This document shows positions 34,481 to 43,307 of a stretch of 64,000 nucleotides of DNA, piece after piece. The notes beneath the pieces were generated by a model. The model was not told where the DNA came from. It was given only the letters and a program-made list of their open reading frames with translations, and did no database searches. The stretch's first letter is position 1, and each line of letters opens with the position of its first letter. The DNA comes from Pseudomonadota bacterium. Lineage in GTDB: Bacteria > Myxococcota > Myxococcia > Myxococcales > Myxococcaceae. The position numbers and the translations under genes were made by a program. The stretch covers positions 1-64,000 of the forward strand of contig JAFAAN010000010.1 in assembly GCA_023426545.1 (NCBI GenBank), read 5' to 3'.

Positions 34481-35572
34481 ATGAGCAGCGACGTGGCGGA
34501 AACGAAAGACGGAGTGGTTCTTCTCGACTATGCGCAGCTCGTGGCCGGCGCGGACCTGAGCGCCGCCATCGAGCGTGCATATGGGCATGACGGCATTGGC
34601 CTGCTCGTCGTCCGGGGGATTCCCGAGCTGACCGAGCTGCGCGACAACCTGCTGCCCCTGGGCTTCCGTTTCGCGGCCCTGCCCACCGAGGTGAAGGACC
34701 GCTACGTCCACGCGCGCAGCAGCTACTCGTTCGGCTGGAGCCATGGGAAGGAGCTGCTGCGCCCCGGCCAGTTCGATGAGTTCAAGGGCTCGTACTACAA
34801 CAATCCCCAGTACGACGTTCCGCACACCGACGCGGAGCTCATCGAGAAGCACCCGGAGAACTACCACCCCAACGTGTGGCCGGACGCGGACTTCCCGGAG
34901 CTGCGGCCCGCCTTCATGGCGCTGGGCCAGCGCATGGTGGACGTGGGCGTGCTGGTCGCCGAGCAGTGCGACAAGTACGTGCGGTCCAGGCTGGGGAGCC
35001 GCCTGTCACCGGACGCGGCCCTGGCGACGACGATTCGCGAGTCGCGCGCGTGCAAGGCGCGGCTGCTCTACTACTTCGCCATCAACGAGGACGCGACGCC
35101 GCGCACGCGCGACTCGTGGTGCGGCTGGCACAGCGACCACGGCTCGCTCACGGCGCTCTGCCCGGCCATGTACTTCGAGGCCGAGCCCGGCGCGCAGGAG
35201 CCGGCGCGCAAGGACATCCCGGTGCCGGACCCGGAGGCGGGCCTGTACGTGCGCACGCGCACCGGCGAGGAGCGCAAGGTCGTCATCCCGAAGGACAGCC
35301 TGGCCTTCCAGATTGGCGAGACCTCCCAGATTGTCACCGGCGGGCTGCTGCGCTCCACGCCGCACGCGGTGCAGGCGCTGGCGCATCCGGCGAGCCGCAA
35401 CATCTCGCGCTCCACCTTCGCCGTGTTCATGCAGCCGGACAACGACATGCACCTGCGCCCCCCGGAGGGCGCGGACCCGGCCGAGCAGAAGGTGGGCGCC
35501 TTCCATCCCGGCATGACGTTCGGCGATTTCGCCAAGGCGACCTTCGCGAAGTTCTACAACCCCTACGCTTAG
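34481..35572 (+). CDS. 2-oxoglutarate/Fe(II)-dependent oxygenase (IPNS-like)
   Basis: 363-residue enzyme of the isopenicillin N synthase-like group, which uses Fe(II) and O2 (usually with 2-oxoglutarate) to oxidise small molecules. Iron ligands: His217 and Asp219 in W-H-S-D-H-G-S, and a distal His in R-S-T-P-H-A-V. The 2-oxoglutarate-binding Arg lies in I-S-R-S-T-F-A-V-F. The N-terminal DIOX_N part is present (L-L-V-V-R-G-I-P-E). Resembles plant-type 2OG oxygenases in length. Substrate unknown; no adjacent biosynthetic partners. The start ATG 34481 is preceded by a weak purine-rich site. Confidence 0.85.
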   Translation: MSSDVAETKDGVVLLDYAQLVAGADLSAAIERAYGHDGIGLLVVRGIPELTELRDNLLPLGFRFAALPTEVKDRYVHARSSYSFGWSHGKELLRPGQFDEFKGSYYNNPQYDVPHTDAELIEKHPENYHPNVWPDADFPELRPAFMALGQRMVDVGVLVAEQCDKYVRSRLGSRLSPDAALATTIRESRACKARLLYYFAINEDATPRTRDSWCGWHSDHGSLTALCPAMYFEAEPGAQEPARKDIPVPDPEAGLYVRTRTGEERKVVIPKDSLAFQIGETSQIVTGGLLRSTPHAVQALAHPASRNISRSTFAVFMQPDNDMHLRPPEGADPAEQKVGAFHPGMTFGDFAKATFAKFYNPYA

Positions 35573-35590
35573 GCAGAGAGGAGACGACCG

Positions 35591-35938
35591 ATGCGCACCC
35601 TGGGACTGGCGGTCATGCTGGCGATGACAGGGGCTCCGCTGGCGGCGGAGGCGGCCTCGCTCCGCTGTGGCCAGACGCTGGTCGCGGACGGGGCGCTCAA
35701 GACGGAGGTGCTCGCGAAGTGCGGGGAGCCGGCGGCGAAGCAGTTCCGGACGGTGACGGACTCGGCGGGCTCATGGACGCCGGGGCCGAACGGCGGCGGC
35801 ACCGGCGAGCGGCGCACCATCACCCGCGAGTACGAGGAGTGGACGTACAACTTCGGGCCGCGCCGCTTCATGCAGGTGGTGACGTTCGAGGACGGCCGCC
35901 TCATCGACGTGCAGAGCGCGGGCTACGGCAGCGAGTAG
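35591..35938 (+). CDS. Exported DUF2845-like protein
   Basis: 115 residues with a signal peptide (L-A-V-M-L-A-M-T-G-A-P-L-A-A-E-A). The mature part has the DUF2845 pattern: L-R-C-G-Q-T-L-V near the start, V-L-A-K-C-G-E-P, then E-W-T-Y-N-F-G-P-R-R-F-M and G-R-L-I-D-V-Q-S-A-G-Y-G. The two conserved Cys probably bond in the periplasm. Follows the oxygenase gene by 18 bp, so they are probably co-transcribed; GAGAGGAG precedes the start. Function of the family is not known. Confidence 0.82.
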   Translation: MRTLGLAVMLAMTGAPLAAEAASLRCGQTLVADGALKTEVLAKCGEPAAKQFRTVTDSAGSWTPGPNGGGTGERRTITREYEEWTYNFGPRRFMQVVTFEDGRLIDVQSAGYGSE

Positions 35939-36007
35939 CCGGGGTGGGCTCCCAGGACCGGGAGTGATAGCGTCTACACTCCACTCCGGGAGCTGGGGGG
36001 CCGTCCG

Positions 36008-37576
36008 ATGATGCACGGGTTTCGCTGGGGCATGGGGCTGAGTGCCATGGCGACGGTGCTCGGGGGCCTGGGCATGTGGCGGGCCGAACGGCTGGCGCGG
36101 ACGGAGCGCGTCGAGGTGCCCGCGCCCGCCTTCGCGCGGCTCCCCTCGCTGCCGCCGCTCCCGATTCCGCCGCCCGCCATGGATGGCGCGGCGGAGCGCA
36201 TTCGCGTGAAGGTCTTCTCGGCGAGCACCGGTGCGCCACTGGCTGGCGCGAGGGTCTCACTCATCCCCGCGCCGATGGTCTTCCGGTTCCCCTCGAAGGT
36301 GCCCGACGTGACGGCCGTGACGGATGCCGCGGGCGTGGCCGTGTTCCTGGCGCCGGACGCCGGCCTGTACTCCGTCTGCGCGCGCGGGGCCGGTCATGCC
36401 GAGTCCTGCGAGGAGGAAGTGGGCGTCGTCGCGGGGGGCGTGCTCTCGGTGGCGCTGCGGTTGCCGCTCGGGGCGGTGGTCGAGGGGCAGATTCTCCAGC
36501 ATGACGGGAGCCCCGCCGCGGAGGTCCGGCTGGTCGCGCCGGGGGAGCAGATGCTCCTGGAGCTGACGCCCACCTGGACGACGACGGATGCGCAGGGGCG
36601 CTACACGCTGGATGGGCTGACGCCCGGCGCCTACGTCCAGATGGCGCTCGACACGCCGCGGGGCAAGGCGATGAGCCGCGCCCTCGATTCGGAGCTGGCG
36701 GCGGGAGAGGAGAGGCGCTTCGACATCCAGCTGGGCGCCTTCGTCCCAGTCACCGTCAAGCCGGTGATGCAGCGTCAGCGCGGGACGGACTCGGTGGATG
36801 GGGTCTCCATGACCGTCCCGTTGACTCCGCGGGAGGATGGCACCTGGACCGGCATCGCGGAGTCGGGGCGGCAGGCCCTCTTCATCTCTGGCCGCCGGGA
36901 TGGGGCGGAGGTCGCGTTCTGGAGAGATGTGACTGTCGTGCCCGGAGTCCCCGTGGTCATTCCGCTGCCCTTCATCGACCTCAAGCAGCAGGGGAGGGTG
37001 TGGCCGAACATCAGCCGTTGCAGGGACCTCGGTTCGTATGAAGTGGCCGGCCGCGTCTTCATGCCGGATGGCTCGCCTGTGCAGGGGGACGTCTGGGTCG
37101 CGCCAGGGAGCCCAGGAGACATCGAGCGATGCAACAACGTGGCGCGGGGCCATTCGCACTTCCGCTTCGAGGGCTCGGGCTTCGCGGTGCGTGCCGCGGC
37201 GGGCTGGGGCAGCACGGTCTACGCGTGGCTCGCGGATGGCCGTGCGGGCAGCGCCGCTGTCACGGGCCGGCAGGGCGAGCATGTGGTGGCTGACATCCAC
37301 CTGGAGGAGACCGGGGCCGTGACGGGCGTGGTGGTGTTCGAGGGAGAGCCTCTCTGGGGCCACCGTGAGGGCCTCTCCATCGACGGCAGCGCGTTCGGCG
37401 CGTGGCACACCACGCGGATGGACGGCAGCTTCTTCGTTCCAGGGTTGAAGCCCGGGAAGCATGTGCTGACGACCCTTCATGGCGAGGTGGAGTTCAACGT
37501 CAACGCCCGCGAGGTGACGAACGTGGGCGTGTTGAAGGGGCCGCTGGAGCCGGAGGTCGCGGCCGCGAACCCGTGA
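36008..37576 (+). CDS. Exported protein with carboxypeptidase-regulatory-like domains
   Basis: 522 residues. N-terminal hydrophobic segment (W-G-M-G-L-S-A-M-A-T-V-L-G-G-L-G), then a Pro-rich linker. At least three beta-sandwich domains of the carboxypeptidase-regulatory/transthyretin-like type can be picked out by their repeats: G-A-P-L-A-G-A-R-V-S-L, T-D-A-Q-G-R-Y-T-L-D-G-L-T-P-G-A-Y, and M-D-G-S-F-F-V-P-G-L-K-P-G-K-H. No peptidase domain is attached. Probably a surface or periplasmic adhesion/structural protein. Two ATG codons at 36008/36011 are possible starts. Confidence 0.75.
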   Translation: MMHGFRWGMGLSAMATVLGGLGMWRAERLARTERVEVPAPAFARLPSLPPLPIPPPAMDGAAERIRVKVFSASTGAPLAGARVSLIPAPMVFRFPSKVPDVTAVTDAAGVAVFLAPDAGLYSVCARGAGHAESCEEEVGVVAGGVLSVALRLPLGAVVEGQILQHDGSPAAEVRLVAPGEQMLLELTPTWTTTDAQGRYTLDGLTPGAYVQMALDTPRGKAMSRALDSELAAGEERRFDIQLGAFVPVTVKPVMQRQRGTDSVDGVSMTVPLTPREDGTWTGIAESGRQALFISGRRDGAEVAFWRDVTVVPGVPVVIPLPFIDLKQQGRVWPNISRCRDLGSYEVAGRVFMPDGSPVQGDVWVAPGSPGDIERCNNVARGHSHFRFEGSGFAVRAAAGWGSTVYAWLADGRAGSAAVTGRQGEHVVADIHLEETGAVTGVVVFEGEPLWGHREGLSIDGSAFGAWHTTRMDGSFFVPGLKPGKHVLTTLHGEVEFNVNAREVTNVGVLKGPLEPEVAAANP

Positions 37577-37590
37577 AGGCGTTCGCGGCC
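37561..37590. terminator. Bidirectional hairpin between convergent genes
   Basis: GGCCGCGAAC and GTTCGCGGCC form a perfect 10-bp stem with a 10-base loop. The left arm lies in the last codons of the plus-strand gene (stop at 37574-37576), and the right arm is 14 bases short of the minus-strand DsbA-like gene's stop. Confidence 0.6.
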
Positions 37591-37603
37591 GTTCCGGAGC
37601 GCG

Positions 37604-38917
37604 CTAGCGCCCTGCCTTCCACAGCTCCTCGTCGATGATGCGGCGGAAGTGGTCGATGGGCCGCGCTCCCACCACTGGCCGGCCGTTGATGAAGAAGGTC
37701 GGCGTGCCCGTGGCGCCCACGCGCAGGGCCTCGGCCATGTCCGCGGACACGTGGGCGTCATGCTGGCGCGAGTCCAGCGCCGCCTTGAAGCGGCCCACGT
37801 CCAGGCCCACCTGCCGCGCATAGTCCTCCAGCGAGGCGCGGTCCAGCTTGCGCTGGTTGGCGAAGAGCACGTCGTGGAACTCCCAGAAGCGGCCCTGCTC
37901 ATGTGCCGCCATGGCCGCCAGCGCCGCCGTCCGTGCGTTGGGGTGCTGGGCCAGCGGCTGGTGCTTGAAGGCCACGCGAAGCTTGCCCCCGTACTCCGTC
38001 TCCAGCGCCTTCAGCGTCGGCACCACGCGGGCGCAGAACGGGCACTCGAAGTCGGAGAAGGCCACCAGCGTCACCGGCGCGTCGGCGGCGCCGCGTGAGG
38101 GCGCGTTGCCCACCTCCACATTCTGCGTCGGAAGCTCGGGCCGCGCCGCGGGCGTGGGCGCGTCCTCCCGGCCGTTCGCGATGGTGCGCGCGTACACCTC
38201 CGCCGGGCGGACCCCCGTCTTCACCAGGGCCTCTGCCTTGGCCAGCTCCTCGTCCACCACGCTGCTGAAGACCCCCAGCGGCTGCGCGCCGCTGATGAAG
38301 CGGCCATTCACGAAGAAGGCCGGCGTGCCGGTGGCGCCCAGCTTCACCGCGAGCGCTTCGTCCTGGCGGATGCGCTCCGCCAGGCGAGGGTCGGCGCGGT
38401 CCCGGTTCCAGCGGGTGAGGTCCAGCCCCACGCTCCGGGCGTGGCGCTCCAGGTCGTCGTCGCTCAGGGCCCTCGCGTTGGCGAAGAGCACCTCATGCAT
38501 CTCCCAGAACCTGCCCTGCGCCTCCGCGGCCATCGCCGCCAGCGCCGCGGGCCGGGCCCGTGGGTGGTTGGCCAGCGGGTGGTGCTTCATCACCACGCGC
38601 AGCCGGTCGCCGTAGCGCTGCTGAAGCTGCTTCACCGTGTCGTTGGCGCGCGCGCAGAACGGACACTCATAGTCGGAGAACTCCACCAGCGTGACGAGCG
38701 CGTCCTCCGGCCCCGCCGTGGGCGAATCCAGCACGGGCACCTTGTAGACGGTGGGAGAGACGGGCGGGCGCTGGCCCGCGGGGGTGGGCGCCGCCACCGC
38801 GACGTTCGCGGCGTGTGCCGTGCCCGCGCCCAGCTCCTGCGGCCGCGTCACGCGGCCACCCGCGAATCCCACCGCGAGCCCGACGGCCAGGCCCACCCAG
38901 ACAGACGACTTGGACAT
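37604..38917 (-). CDS. Tandem DsbA-like thioredoxin-fold protein
   Basis: 437 residues containing two consecutive DsbA-family (thioredoxin_4-like) domains, each with C-P-F-C as redox motif (E-F-S-D-Y-E-C-P-F-C and A-F-S-D-F-E-C-P-F-C), W-E-M-H/W-E-F-H helices and cis-Pro loops (G-T-P-A-F-F-V-N-G-R-F and G-T-P-T-F-F-I-N-G-R-P). An N-terminal signal anchor (V-G-L-A-V-G-L-A-V-G-F-A-G-G) places it in the periplasm. Predicted role: oxidation or exchange of disulphides, or reduction by analogy with DsbA-like membrane-anchored proteins. GAGGAGCAAC precedes ATG 38917. The duplication is internal, not an assembly artefact: the two halves differ at many positions. Confidence 0.88.
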   Translation of the reverse strand: MSKSSVWVGLAVGLAVGFAGGRVTRPQELGAGTAHAANVAVAAPTPAGQRPPVSPTVYKVPVLDSPTAGPEDALVTLVEFSDYECPFCARANDTVKQLQQRYGDRLRVVMKHHPLANHPRARPAALAAMAAEAQGRFWEMHEVLFANARALSDDDLERHARSVGLDLTRWNRDRADPRLAERIRQDEALAVKLGATGTPAFFVNGRFISGAQPLGVFSSVVDEELAKAEALVKTGVRPAEVYARTIANGREDAPTPAARPELPTQNVEVGNAPSRGAADAPVTLVAFSDFECPFCARVVPTLKALETEYGGKLRVAFKHQPLAQHPNARTAALAAMAAHEQGRFWEFHDVLFANQRKLDRASLEDYARQVGLDVGRFKAALDSRQHDAHVSADMAEALRVGATGTPTFFINGRPVVGARPIDHFRRIIDEELWKAGR

Positions 38918-39192
38918 GGTGTTGCTCCTCGACACGAGACACCGGTGGCGCCGCGGTCCGCCGCGCTCCACACCGGGCCCGGCCCACGTGGGCCCGGCGC
39001 CCAAGGAGTGACGCGAGGCCGCCCGGAGTTTCAGCGCCCGGGGAAGTCATGCCGGGAGCGCGGTGTCCCGCCGCCGCGCGGGGAGACATGAGCCCGGCGG
39101 GCCGGCTGGTGCGCGGGCGTATCCCGGTCGGGCCGGTGGTTGTCCGTCACCCGGCAGGCCCCACCTTTGATGCGGAAAGGAGGCTGGGCCTC

Positions 39193-39840
39193 ATGCCGCG
39201 CAAGGTGAGCGGGTGGTTGTTGGGCATCGTGGGACTGGCGCTGCTGTTTCTCTGCGGCGGAGCGGCGGCGGCGCAGGCGCCGCAGCAGGTCCCCACGCAG
39301 GCAGGGCAGGCGCCGGGGCAACCCCTCTCCACGGCGGAGGCCGCGAACCTCCAGAGCGAGGTGACGCAGCTGCGCGCCGAGCTGTCCCAGCTCCGCCAGG
39401 AGGTGACGAATCTGCGCGCGCAGGTCGAGGGCGCGCAGCCGGGCGCGGGAGGCTCGGGCGTTCCGCCGGGCGCGCGGGTGGTGAGTCCCCGGCGGGAAGC
39501 CACCACGCCGGAGGGGACCGAGGGCGCGGGGACGCCGGGTGCCGCCAACGGCGCGCCGCCCGCGGGCTCGAACGCGCCCTCGCCGCCGGGGAAGGCCGTG
39601 GTGGACGCCGTCTACACGGGCGTGGTGCGCTCGGTGGGAGAGCGCGAGGTGGCGCTCGCGTTGGGGAGCGGGCCCCCGCTCACGCTGCACGTGGACCCCC
39701 GGACGCGGGTGCAGCGGGATGGGAGGAACATCTCGCTGCGCCAGCTGGAGCCGGGGGAGCACATCCGAGCGGTGGTGGACCTGCTGGACAACGAGCGGAC
39801 GACGGAGATTTCCGTGCTGCCGCCCGCGCAGGGGAAGTGA
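39193..39840 (+). CDS. Exported coiled-coil protein with C-terminal OB-like domain
   Basis: 215 residues. Signal peptide (W-L-L-G-I-V-G-L-A-L-L-F-L-C-G-G-A-A-A-A). Residues ~50-80 form a heptad coiled coil (L-Q-S-E-V-T-Q-L-R-A-E-L-S-Q-L-R-Q-E-V). A Gly/Pro/Ala-rich linker follows, then a small beta domain (V-V-R-S-V-G-E-R-E-V-A-L-A-L-G and I-R-A-V-V-D-L-L-D-N). AAAGGAGG lies about 10 bases before ATG 39193; an upstream open frame exists but has no signal peptide. Function unknown; envelope protein. Confidence 0.72.
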   Translation: MPRKVSGWLLGIVGLALLFLCGGAAAAQAPQQVPTQAGQAPGQPLSTAEAANLQSEVTQLRAELSQLRQEVTNLRAQVEGAQPGAGGSGVPPGARVVSPRREATTPEGTEGAGTPGAANGAPPAGSNAPSPPGKAVVDAVYTGVVRSVGEREVALALGSGPPLTLHVDPRTRVQRDGRNISLRQLEPGEHIRAVVDLLDNERTTEISVLPPAQGK

Positions 39841-39909
39841 GGTGCCGAGCCCATCCACGCCCCGTCAGTCGCACGCCCGATGCTCGTCCCCCCTGGGGAG
39901 GTTCCCATC

Positions 39910-40131
39910 ATGTCTGCTTACGACCGTTACCGTGCTCTCCTGAACAAGCTGCGGCTCGTCCGTGCCCGGCACCCCGAAGGCGATTCACCCGAGGAGGACG
40001 GCCTGCTCGACGACATGGATGAAGTGTGGATGGAGATGAGCGAGGGCGAACGCGCCGCCATCGCCGTCGAGCGCGCCCGCGTCCTGGGTCTGCCCGAAGC
40101 GCCCCCCGCGGACGCGGCCGCGCCGCCCTGA
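39910..40131 (+). CDS. Small acidic hypothetical protein
   Basis: 73 residues from ATG 39910 with GGGGAGG before it. Hydrophilic, acidic (E-E-D-G-L-L-D-D-M-D-E-V-W-M-E-M), ending in a Pro/Ala-rich tail. No membrane segment. Usual codon bias and a good ribosome-binding site suggest a genuine gene. It follows the coiled-coil protein by 69 bp on the same strand. Confidence 0.6.
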   Translation: MSAYDRYRALLNKLRLVRARHPEGDSPEEDGLLDDMDEVWMEMSEGERAAIAVERARVLGLPEAPPADAAAPP

Positions 40132-40154
40132 GAGAGCGCGCTCGCCCAGGCGTG

Positions 40155-40754
40155 CTACTTGCGCGCCGGTGGCAGCGAGGACGTCGGGTGGGCCGCTCCG
40201 GACTCCGGCTTCATCCGCCGGGGGCCGGTGCCTCGCTCCCGGGCCCGCAGCGCAGCGCTCGCGTAGTCGACCACCGAGGCGAACGACAGCACGCCGATGA
40301 GCGCGACCAGCGGGACCACCGCGGGAGGAAGCAGCAACACACACAGCAGCGTCACCAACTGCAGCGTGGTGACGGCCTTGCCGAGCATCCGGGCCCTCAG
40401 CTCGACGGTCCGCAGGTTCGGCACCAGACGGGCGATGAAGAAGCCCACGGTGGTGCCGATGTCCCGGACCACCAGCAGCAACACCGCCCAGCCGCTGATG
40501 AGCCCGTCGAGGTAGCAGACGAGGATGGCCGTCACCATGAAGGCGCGGTCGGCCACCGGGTCGATGAGCGCGCCCAGCCGGGTCGCCAGGCCCTTGTGCC
40601 GGGCAATCCACCCGTCCAGGAAGTCGGTGAAGGCGGCCAGCACCACGAGCCCCGCGCGGGCCCACGCATCGGGGATGGCGATGAAGGCGACCGCCAGGGG
40701 CAGCCGGGTGAGCGACAAGGTGTTGAGCAGCGCGAGGCTCGCCTGTCGGCGCAT
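40155..40754 (-). CDS. CDP-alcohol phosphatidyltransferase
   Basis: Integral membrane enzyme of 199 residues that moves a phosphatidyl group from CDP-diacylglycerol to an alcohol. The family signature D-G-x2-A-R-x8-G-x3-D-x3-D is complete: L-D-G-W-I-A-R-H-K-G-L-A-T-R-L-G and A-L-I-D-P-V-A-D-R. About six hydrophobic helices. The size fits PgsA-like phosphatidylglycerophosphate synthases, though the acceptor alcohol cannot be told. Start ATG 40754 was chosen because the sequence N-terminal to it is not membrane-like. Confidence 0.88.
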   Translation of the reverse strand: MRRQASLALLNTLSLTRLPLAVAFIAIPDAWARAGLVVLAAFTDFLDGWIARHKGLATRLGALIDPVADRAFMVTAILVCYLDGLISGWAVLLLVVRDIGTTVGFFIARLVPNLRTVELRARMLGKAVTTLQLVTLLCVLLLPPAVVPLVALIGVLSFASVVDYASAALRARERGTGPRRMKPESGAAHPTSSLPPARK

Positions 40755-40973
40755 GCGTCTCAAGGTAGTGCTCGCTCCCCGACGCGCACGTCCCCCGGAC
40801 GGCGAGCGTTCAGCGGTAGACCCGCCCCAAGGGGCGCCTGGGAATTCACGGCGAGCGGGAACCCCGGGGCCGTGAGAGACCTCCAAGCGGGGGCGCCACC
40901 TGTCGTGCCGCCGCCTGCTCCTGGAGATTGTCGCTTCGTGCCCGCGCCCGATTGCCTGCCCCGCCCGCCCTTC

Positions 40974-41876
40974 ATGTCCTGTCCCGCCGTGGGGCGCTCC
41001 CGTCCGAGGAGGGCGCTCTGGCCGCTGCTCCTGGTGGCCTGGCTGCTGCCAACGCCAGGGCTGGCCTCGGAGGATGAGGGGCCGCCCCGGCCGCCCACGA
41101 AGGCGGAGCGGGCCCGCTATGCCTGGCTGGCGCCGGGAGACGCGGTGCGCCCGCTGGCGTCCGCCCTGGCGCCGCCCGAGGGCTACACGCGCGTCCCGGT
41201 GGCGCAGGGCTCCTTCGGCGCATGGCTGCGAGGCCTTCCGCTGCGGTCCGCGGGGACGCCGGTGCGCAGCCACCAGGGGGCGACGATTCTGGCCGGGAGC
41301 GACGCCCGGCTGGCGGCGGTGGCGCAGCTGGACGTGGGGACGGCCAACCTCCAGCAGTGCGCGGACTCCGTCATCCGGCTCCACGCGGAGTGGCTCTGGG
41401 CCGGTGGCCACCAGGAGCGCATCGCCTACCGCTTCACCAGCGGGCACCTGGCCTCCTGGACGCGCTACGCGGAAGGGGAGCGCGCGCGCGTGTCGGGCGC
41501 GAAGGTGGCGTGGGTGCGCGGCGCGGCGCCGGATGCCTCCCGCGCCAGCTTCCGCGCGTGGCTGGACCTGGTCTTCACCTACGCGGGCACGCACTCGCTG
41601 GAGTCCCTCGAGGGGCGGCCCTCGCGCGAGGACGTGCAGCCCGGGGACTTCTTCGTGCTCGGGGGCAGCCCCGGGCACGCGGTGCTGGTGCTGGACGTGG
41701 CGGTCAACGCCGCGGGGGAGCGGGTGGCGCTGCTGGGCCAGGGCTTCATGCCCGCGCAGGACTTCCACGTGCTCGCGGCGGAGGGGGACACCGGCCCCTG
41801 GTTCTCCCTGGAGGGGGAGGACGTGAACACGCCCTTCTGGAAGCCCTTCCCGTGGTCCTCGCTGCGGCGCTTCTGA
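40974..41876 (+). CDS. Exported DUF4846-family protein
   Basis: 300 residues with signal peptide (L-W-P-L-L-L-V-A-W-L-L-P-T-P-G-L-A). Matches my memory of DUF4846: Y-T-R-V-P-V-A-Q-G-S-F-G-A-W-L-R-G-L-P-L, D-V-G-T-A-N-L-Q-Q-C-A-D-S-V-I-R-L, and the C-terminal G-D-F-F-V-L-G-G-S-P-G-H-A-V-L-V-L-D. The His in the last motif and the Cys in Q-Q-C are strongly conserved in that family, suggesting an enzymatic role that is not established. Divergent from the phosphatidyltransferase gene with 219 bp between. Confidence 0.82.
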   Translation: MSCPAVGRSRPRRALWPLLLVAWLLPTPGLASEDEGPPRPPTKAERARYAWLAPGDAVRPLASALAPPEGYTRVPVAQGSFGAWLRGLPLRSAGTPVRSHQGATILAGSDARLAAVAQLDVGTANLQQCADSVIRLHAEWLWAGGHQERIAYRFTSGHLASWTRYAEGERARVSGAKVAWVRGAAPDASRASFRAWLDLVFTYAGTHSLESLEGRPSREDVQPGDFFVLGGSPGHAVLVLDVAVNAAGERVALLGQGFMPAQDFHVLAAEGDTGPWFSLEGEDVNTPFWKPFPWSSLRRF

Positions 41877-41900
41877 CGCACGGCGGGCCCCGCTGGCCCT

Positions 41901-41928
41901 CCAGGTGGAGCCCCCCGGCTGCACCTGG
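41901..41928. terminator. Hairpin between convergent DUF4846 and desaturase genes
   Basis: CCAGGTG pairs with CACCTGG, and the inner AGCC with GGCT, giving a 12-bp stem with one mismatch around a CCCC loop. It sits 25 bases past one stop and 33 before the other, so it can end transcription from both sides. Confidence 0.6.
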
Positions 41929-41960
41929 ATGACCCTGGACGCGGGGCTGGCCGGGCGCCG

Positions 41961-43016
41961 TCACGCGGAGTGGAGCGGCTGGCCGAGCCGCGGCTGCTGT
42001 GGCGCGGCGTCCGAGGTGGAGGTCTCCGGCTCGCGCGTGAGGTACTGGAGCAGGCTGTTCTCCTTGCCCAGGTACGTCTCGAAGCAGTTCACCCCGTCCT
42101 CCAGCAGGCCGGCCTTGGCGAGCTGCGCGTGCATGGCGGGCAGGTTGTAGAAGGGCACGGAGGGGAAGGCGTGGTGGGTGAGGTGGAGGTTCACGTTGAG
42201 CGGGGCGATGAAGAAGTTCTCCAGCGCGGTGCCCAGCACGTCGCGCGTCTCGCGCGTCTCGTCGCCCGACGTCGTCTCCTCGATGGGGTGCTCACCCAGG
42301 GCGCGCATCCGGAAGAAGGCCATCATCACCGTGGCCGTCGGCATCACCCACAGCAGCAGCCAGTGCAGCCATGCGCCCGTCGTCACCAGCACCGTGACGA
42401 GCGTGGCCACGTAGAGCCAGTAGCGCAGGTGCTCGCCCGCGGTGATGCGCGGCTGCGCGCCGGTCACCAGGCGGCCCCAGTAGGTCCACGGCAGCACCAC
42501 CTTCAGGTGGTTGGGGGCGTACAGGCCCAGCGCGTCCGCCAGGAAGACGGCCGCCGCGCGCAGCGGCGTGCGGGGGAAGTGCCAGGACGCGTCCACCAGC
42601 TGCCCGGCGAGGTACGGGTCCCGCGGCGTGTTCACATGGCGGTGGTGCAGCATGTGCTCGTGCCGGTAGCCCGCCGTCGTCATGTTCAGCGGGAAGGCGC
42701 AGAGCAGGTCGGCGACCACGTCCGACACCTTGCGGTTGGACAGGAAGTGGTAGTGCGCGGACTCGTGCATCAGCGACAGCAGGGCATGCTGCCGCGTGGC
42801 GATGATGACGGCGGCCAGTGGCCAGGCCCACCAGCGGTCCACCCAGACGACGAAGGCAAATGCCGCCGCGATGACGGTCCACTGGACGACCAGCGCCCAC
42901 AGTGCCCGCACGTTGCTCACCTGGGACATCTCCCGGGTGACGGCCGCCAGCGCCTTGCGGTCAATCCGCTGCGCGAACTGGATGTCAGCCTCATCGACGA
43001 CCACTTGTGCGTACAT
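41961..43016 (-). CDS. Fatty acid desaturase
   Basis: 351-residue membrane di-iron enzyme that introduces a double bond into acyl chains. The three His boxes are complete: H-E-S-A-H, H-E-H-M-L-H-H and H-L-T-H-H. Four hydrophobic segments, as expected. AAGGAGCC precedes the ATG. No ferredoxin or cytochrome b5 domain is fused, so an external electron donor is required. A cytochrome P450 gene lies upstream on the same strand, 291 bp away. Probably adjusts membrane lipid fluidity or makes a specialised lipid (inference). Confidence 0.92.
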   Translation of the reverse strand: MYAQVVVDEADIQFAQRIDRKALAAVTREMSQVSNVRALWALVVQWTVIAAAFAFVVWVDRWWAWPLAAVIIATRQHALLSLMHESAHYHFLSNRKVSDVVADLLCAFPLNMTTAGYRHEHMLHHRHVNTPRDPYLAGQLVDASWHFPRTPLRAAAVFLADALGLYAPNHLKVVLPWTYWGRLVTGAQPRITAGEHLRYWLYVATLVTVLVTTGAWLHWLLLWVMPTATVMMAFFRMRALGEHPIEETTSGDETRETRDVLGTALENFFIAPLNVNLHLTHHAFPSVPFYNLPAMHAQLAKAGLLEDGVNCFETYLGKENSLLQYLTREPETSTSDAAPQQPRLGQPLHSA

Positions 43017-43307
43017 GGGGGGCTCCTTCTGCTTTACCTGGAAGCAGGGGGTTCCAGGCCTGTTTCGCGCAAAGTCGAGCAGTGGAGCAAGAAAATTCTT
43101 CTATTGATGCACTCGATTTGAATGTGTGTGGGGGCTTGTGAGTCGACGCGCACCCTTTGGGTGTCGTTCATACCCCGCGTGTTCAGCCGGTATGAGGTGG
43201 GATGGGACCCTTTCGCGGCGCGGAAGCCGTGCGGCGGAGATGCGAAGGGCCTGGAGACCGGTCGTACCGGCCGCCAGGCCCTCGCTCACGTCAGGTGCGG
43301 GAGGCGC

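Noticed and set aside
43017..43307. Short plus-strand frames between the desaturase and P450 genes
   Set aside because: They overlap each other in different frames, lack ribosome-binding sites and show no conserved composition.
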